Shown in pieces: positions 63,726 to 64,000 of a DNA stretch of 64,000 nucleotides. Position 1 is the first letter of the stretch. Every line of letters starts with the position of its first letter. The notes beneath the pieces are model-generated. The model did no database searches and was not told where the DNA came from. It saw only the letters and a list, made by a program, of their open reading frames with translations. Source of the stretch: Pseudomonas sp. BGr12. Its GTDB lineage: Bacteria; Pseudomonadota; Gammaproteobacteria; Pseudomonadales; Pseudomonadaceae. Both the position numbers and the translations under genes were made by a program. The stretch is taken from the NCBI RefSeq assembly GCF_030272895.1, contig NZ_JALRNF010000011.1:1-64000 (forward strand), written 5' to 3'.

Positions 63726-64000
63726 ATGTCAGTGCTCAATTCAATCAGCAATACTAGTCTCCACCGCGATGTGCCTGTCGAGACTCCCGAGCGGTCGATG
63801 GCATCACCGCATGTTGTCATTGATATGCCGGTGGATTTTGACCCACCCGAGTTGTTGGCCTCGCAAGCGCCCCTGAGTCCTGTAAGTCAAAATGTCTGCA
63901 TCGATATCATCGAGACTCTTCAATCCTTCGAGCAGCAAATCAACTTCTCCCAGGAAGATGCCCGGGCAGTGCGATCCTTCGTAGAGGACGGCGTTGTTTC
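63726..64000 (+). CDS. Start of a possible T3SS effector (cut by window edge)
   Basis: An open frame begins at ATG 63726 after AGAGAGG and runs 91 codons to the end of the window without a stop. The N-terminus (MSVLNSISNTSLHRDVPVET) is rich in Ser, Asn and Thr and low in charge, as in T3SS secretion signals, and codon use looks less GC-biased than in the genes before. No family is recognised. It may instead be a chaperone or regulator. Confidence 0.6.
   Translation, partial: MSVLNSISNTSLHRDVPVETPERSMASPHVVIDMPVDFDPPELLASQAPLSPVSQNVCIDIIETLQSFEQQINFSQEDARAVRSFVEDGVV

Noticed and set aside
42468-64000. tRNA-linked genomic island with integrase
   Set aside because: No tRNA, integrase, transposase or direct attachment repeat could be seen at the left end, and the right end is outside the window.

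Overview
The window is high-GC DNA from a fluorescent Pseudomonas. The evidence is the crfX-cmpX-sigX-oprF block, a large NAD-dependent glutamate dehydrogenase, the ppsR/ppsA pair, and two palindromes of the Pseudomonas REP type (GCGGGGCAAGCCCGCTCC core). The order gdhB-ppsR/ppsA-hydrolase-rraA-zntB-crfX-cmpX-sigX-oprF-cobA-kinase-nasA-nasT-nasS matches what I remember of the P. putida group; this was not checked against a database.

Layout. (1) 21-5494, minus: a glutathione S-transferase-like gene with a frameshift, then sbcC and sbcD. (2) 5546-12354, minus: a MoxR-DUF58-DUF4381-BatA-BatBC-BatD operon. (3) 12540-18285, minus: a lipid-type operon that matches E. coli ynbABCD gene for gene, plus an acyltransferase and a small membrane protein. 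(4) 18448-21877, minus: an MHS transporter, L-2-hydroxyglutarate oxidase and a FadR-type regulator, with the same operator upstream of both lhgO and the regulator gene. (5) 21918-36662: a small hypothetical gene, gdhB, divergent ppsR/ppsA, a hydrolase, rraA, zntB, and crfX-cmpX-sigX-oprF. (6) 36721-42327, minus: nasS-nasT-nasA-kinase/phosphatase-cobA, with an attenuator-like leader before nasA and no nitrate or nitrite reductase genes. (7) 42468-64000, plus: a type III secretion system (T3SS).

The T3SS is the main accessory element. It belongs to the Inv-Mxi-Spa (Salmonella SPI-1/Shigella) family, not the Hrp or Psc/Ysc families usual in Pseudomonas. All its genes run in one direction: an InvF-like AraC regulator, sctC-W-V-N-O-P-Q-R-S-T-U, a SicA-type chaperone, translocators of SipB/IpaB, SipC/IpaC and SipD/IpaD type, the acyl carrier protein IacP, a short HilA-like regulator, then sctD-F-I-J-K-L, a small unknown protein and the start of a possible effector. 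Every core export, needle and translocon part is present and intact. A pilotin (InvH), an IagB-type transglycosylase and an InvB-type effector chaperone are not seen here and may lie past the right edge.

How the parts fit: SctR/S/T/U/V form the export gate, SctN/O/L/K/Q the ATPase and sorting platform, SctD/J/C the rings, and SctI/F the rod and needle with SctP setting its length. SctW orders secretion, and SicA holds SctE/SctB until SctA at the tip allows pore insertion. By analogy with Salmonella, the HilA-like protein would turn on the apparatus and InvF with SicA would turn on the sicA operon.
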